Source of the DNA: Halovenus sp.
Lineage (GTDB): Archaea; Halobacteriota; Halobacteria; Halobacteriales; Haloarculaceae
Assembly (NCBI GenBank): GCA_028274925.1
Contig: JAQCNR010000430.1
Coordinates: 1-5,372, forward strand
DNA length: 5,372 bases
Direction: 5' to 3'
The position numbers were made by a program, and so were the translations under genes. Positions 5,369 to 5,372 of the stretch are shown in pieces; the stretch's first letter is position 1, and the number at the start of each line of letters is the position of its first letter. Under the pieces are notes generated by a model. It saw only the letters and a list, made by a program, of their open reading frames with translations, searched no databases and was not told the DNA's origin.

Positions 5369-5372
5369 CCTG

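Noticed and set aside
1..5372. Insertion sequences, CRISPR arrays, tRNA or rRNA genes
   Set aside because: No transposase motifs, spaced direct repeats or RNA-gene signatures were seen; the window is almost fully occupied by four ordinary genes.

Overview
The window is almost certainly from a haloarchaeon (class Halobacteria). The coding DNA is GC-rich, with AT-rich patches confined to promoters. The soluble proteins are strongly acidic (Asp/Glu-rich, few Lys). Two genes have TATA-like boxes about 27-30 nt before the ATG and no Shine-Dalgarno site, as expected for leaderless haloarchaeal transcripts. The genus cannot be told from this sequence. All four recognisable genes lie on the minus strand, so transcription runs from right to left.

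Layout in transcription order: (1) 5332-4871, an Lrp/AsnC-family regulator with its own promoter at the right edge. (2) 4870-4627, a 244-bp gap with an AT-rich promoter, a 13-bp dyad, a short tandem repeat and a GC-rich inverted repeat in the predicted dabB leader. (3) 4626-3157, dabB, a membrane protein of the NuoL/MrpA proton-channel family. (4) 3167-780, dabA, a DUF2309/UPF0753 (YbcC) protein with a beta-carbonic-anhydrase-like zinc site; it overlaps the end of dabB by 11 nt and has a Shine-Dalgarno site inside dabB. (5) 779-663, a 117-bp gap with two dyads and a putative katG promoter. (6) 662 to beyond the left edge, the first 220 codons of katG, a catalase-peroxidase.

The central system is a DabA-DabB (DAB/MpsAB-type) inorganic carbon uptake pair. 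In bacteria DabB is thought to couple the cation gradient to DabA, which hydrates CO2 to bicarbonate in one direction in the cytoplasm. All the DabA active-site residues are visible here (Cys293, Asp295, Arg297, His476, Cys491). The Lrp-type gene just upstream is a plausible but unproven regulator. KatG downstream removes peroxide; any functional tie to the Dab pair is unproven. No carboxylase, separate carbonic anhydrase, mobile element, tRNA/rRNA or CRISPR array is visible.
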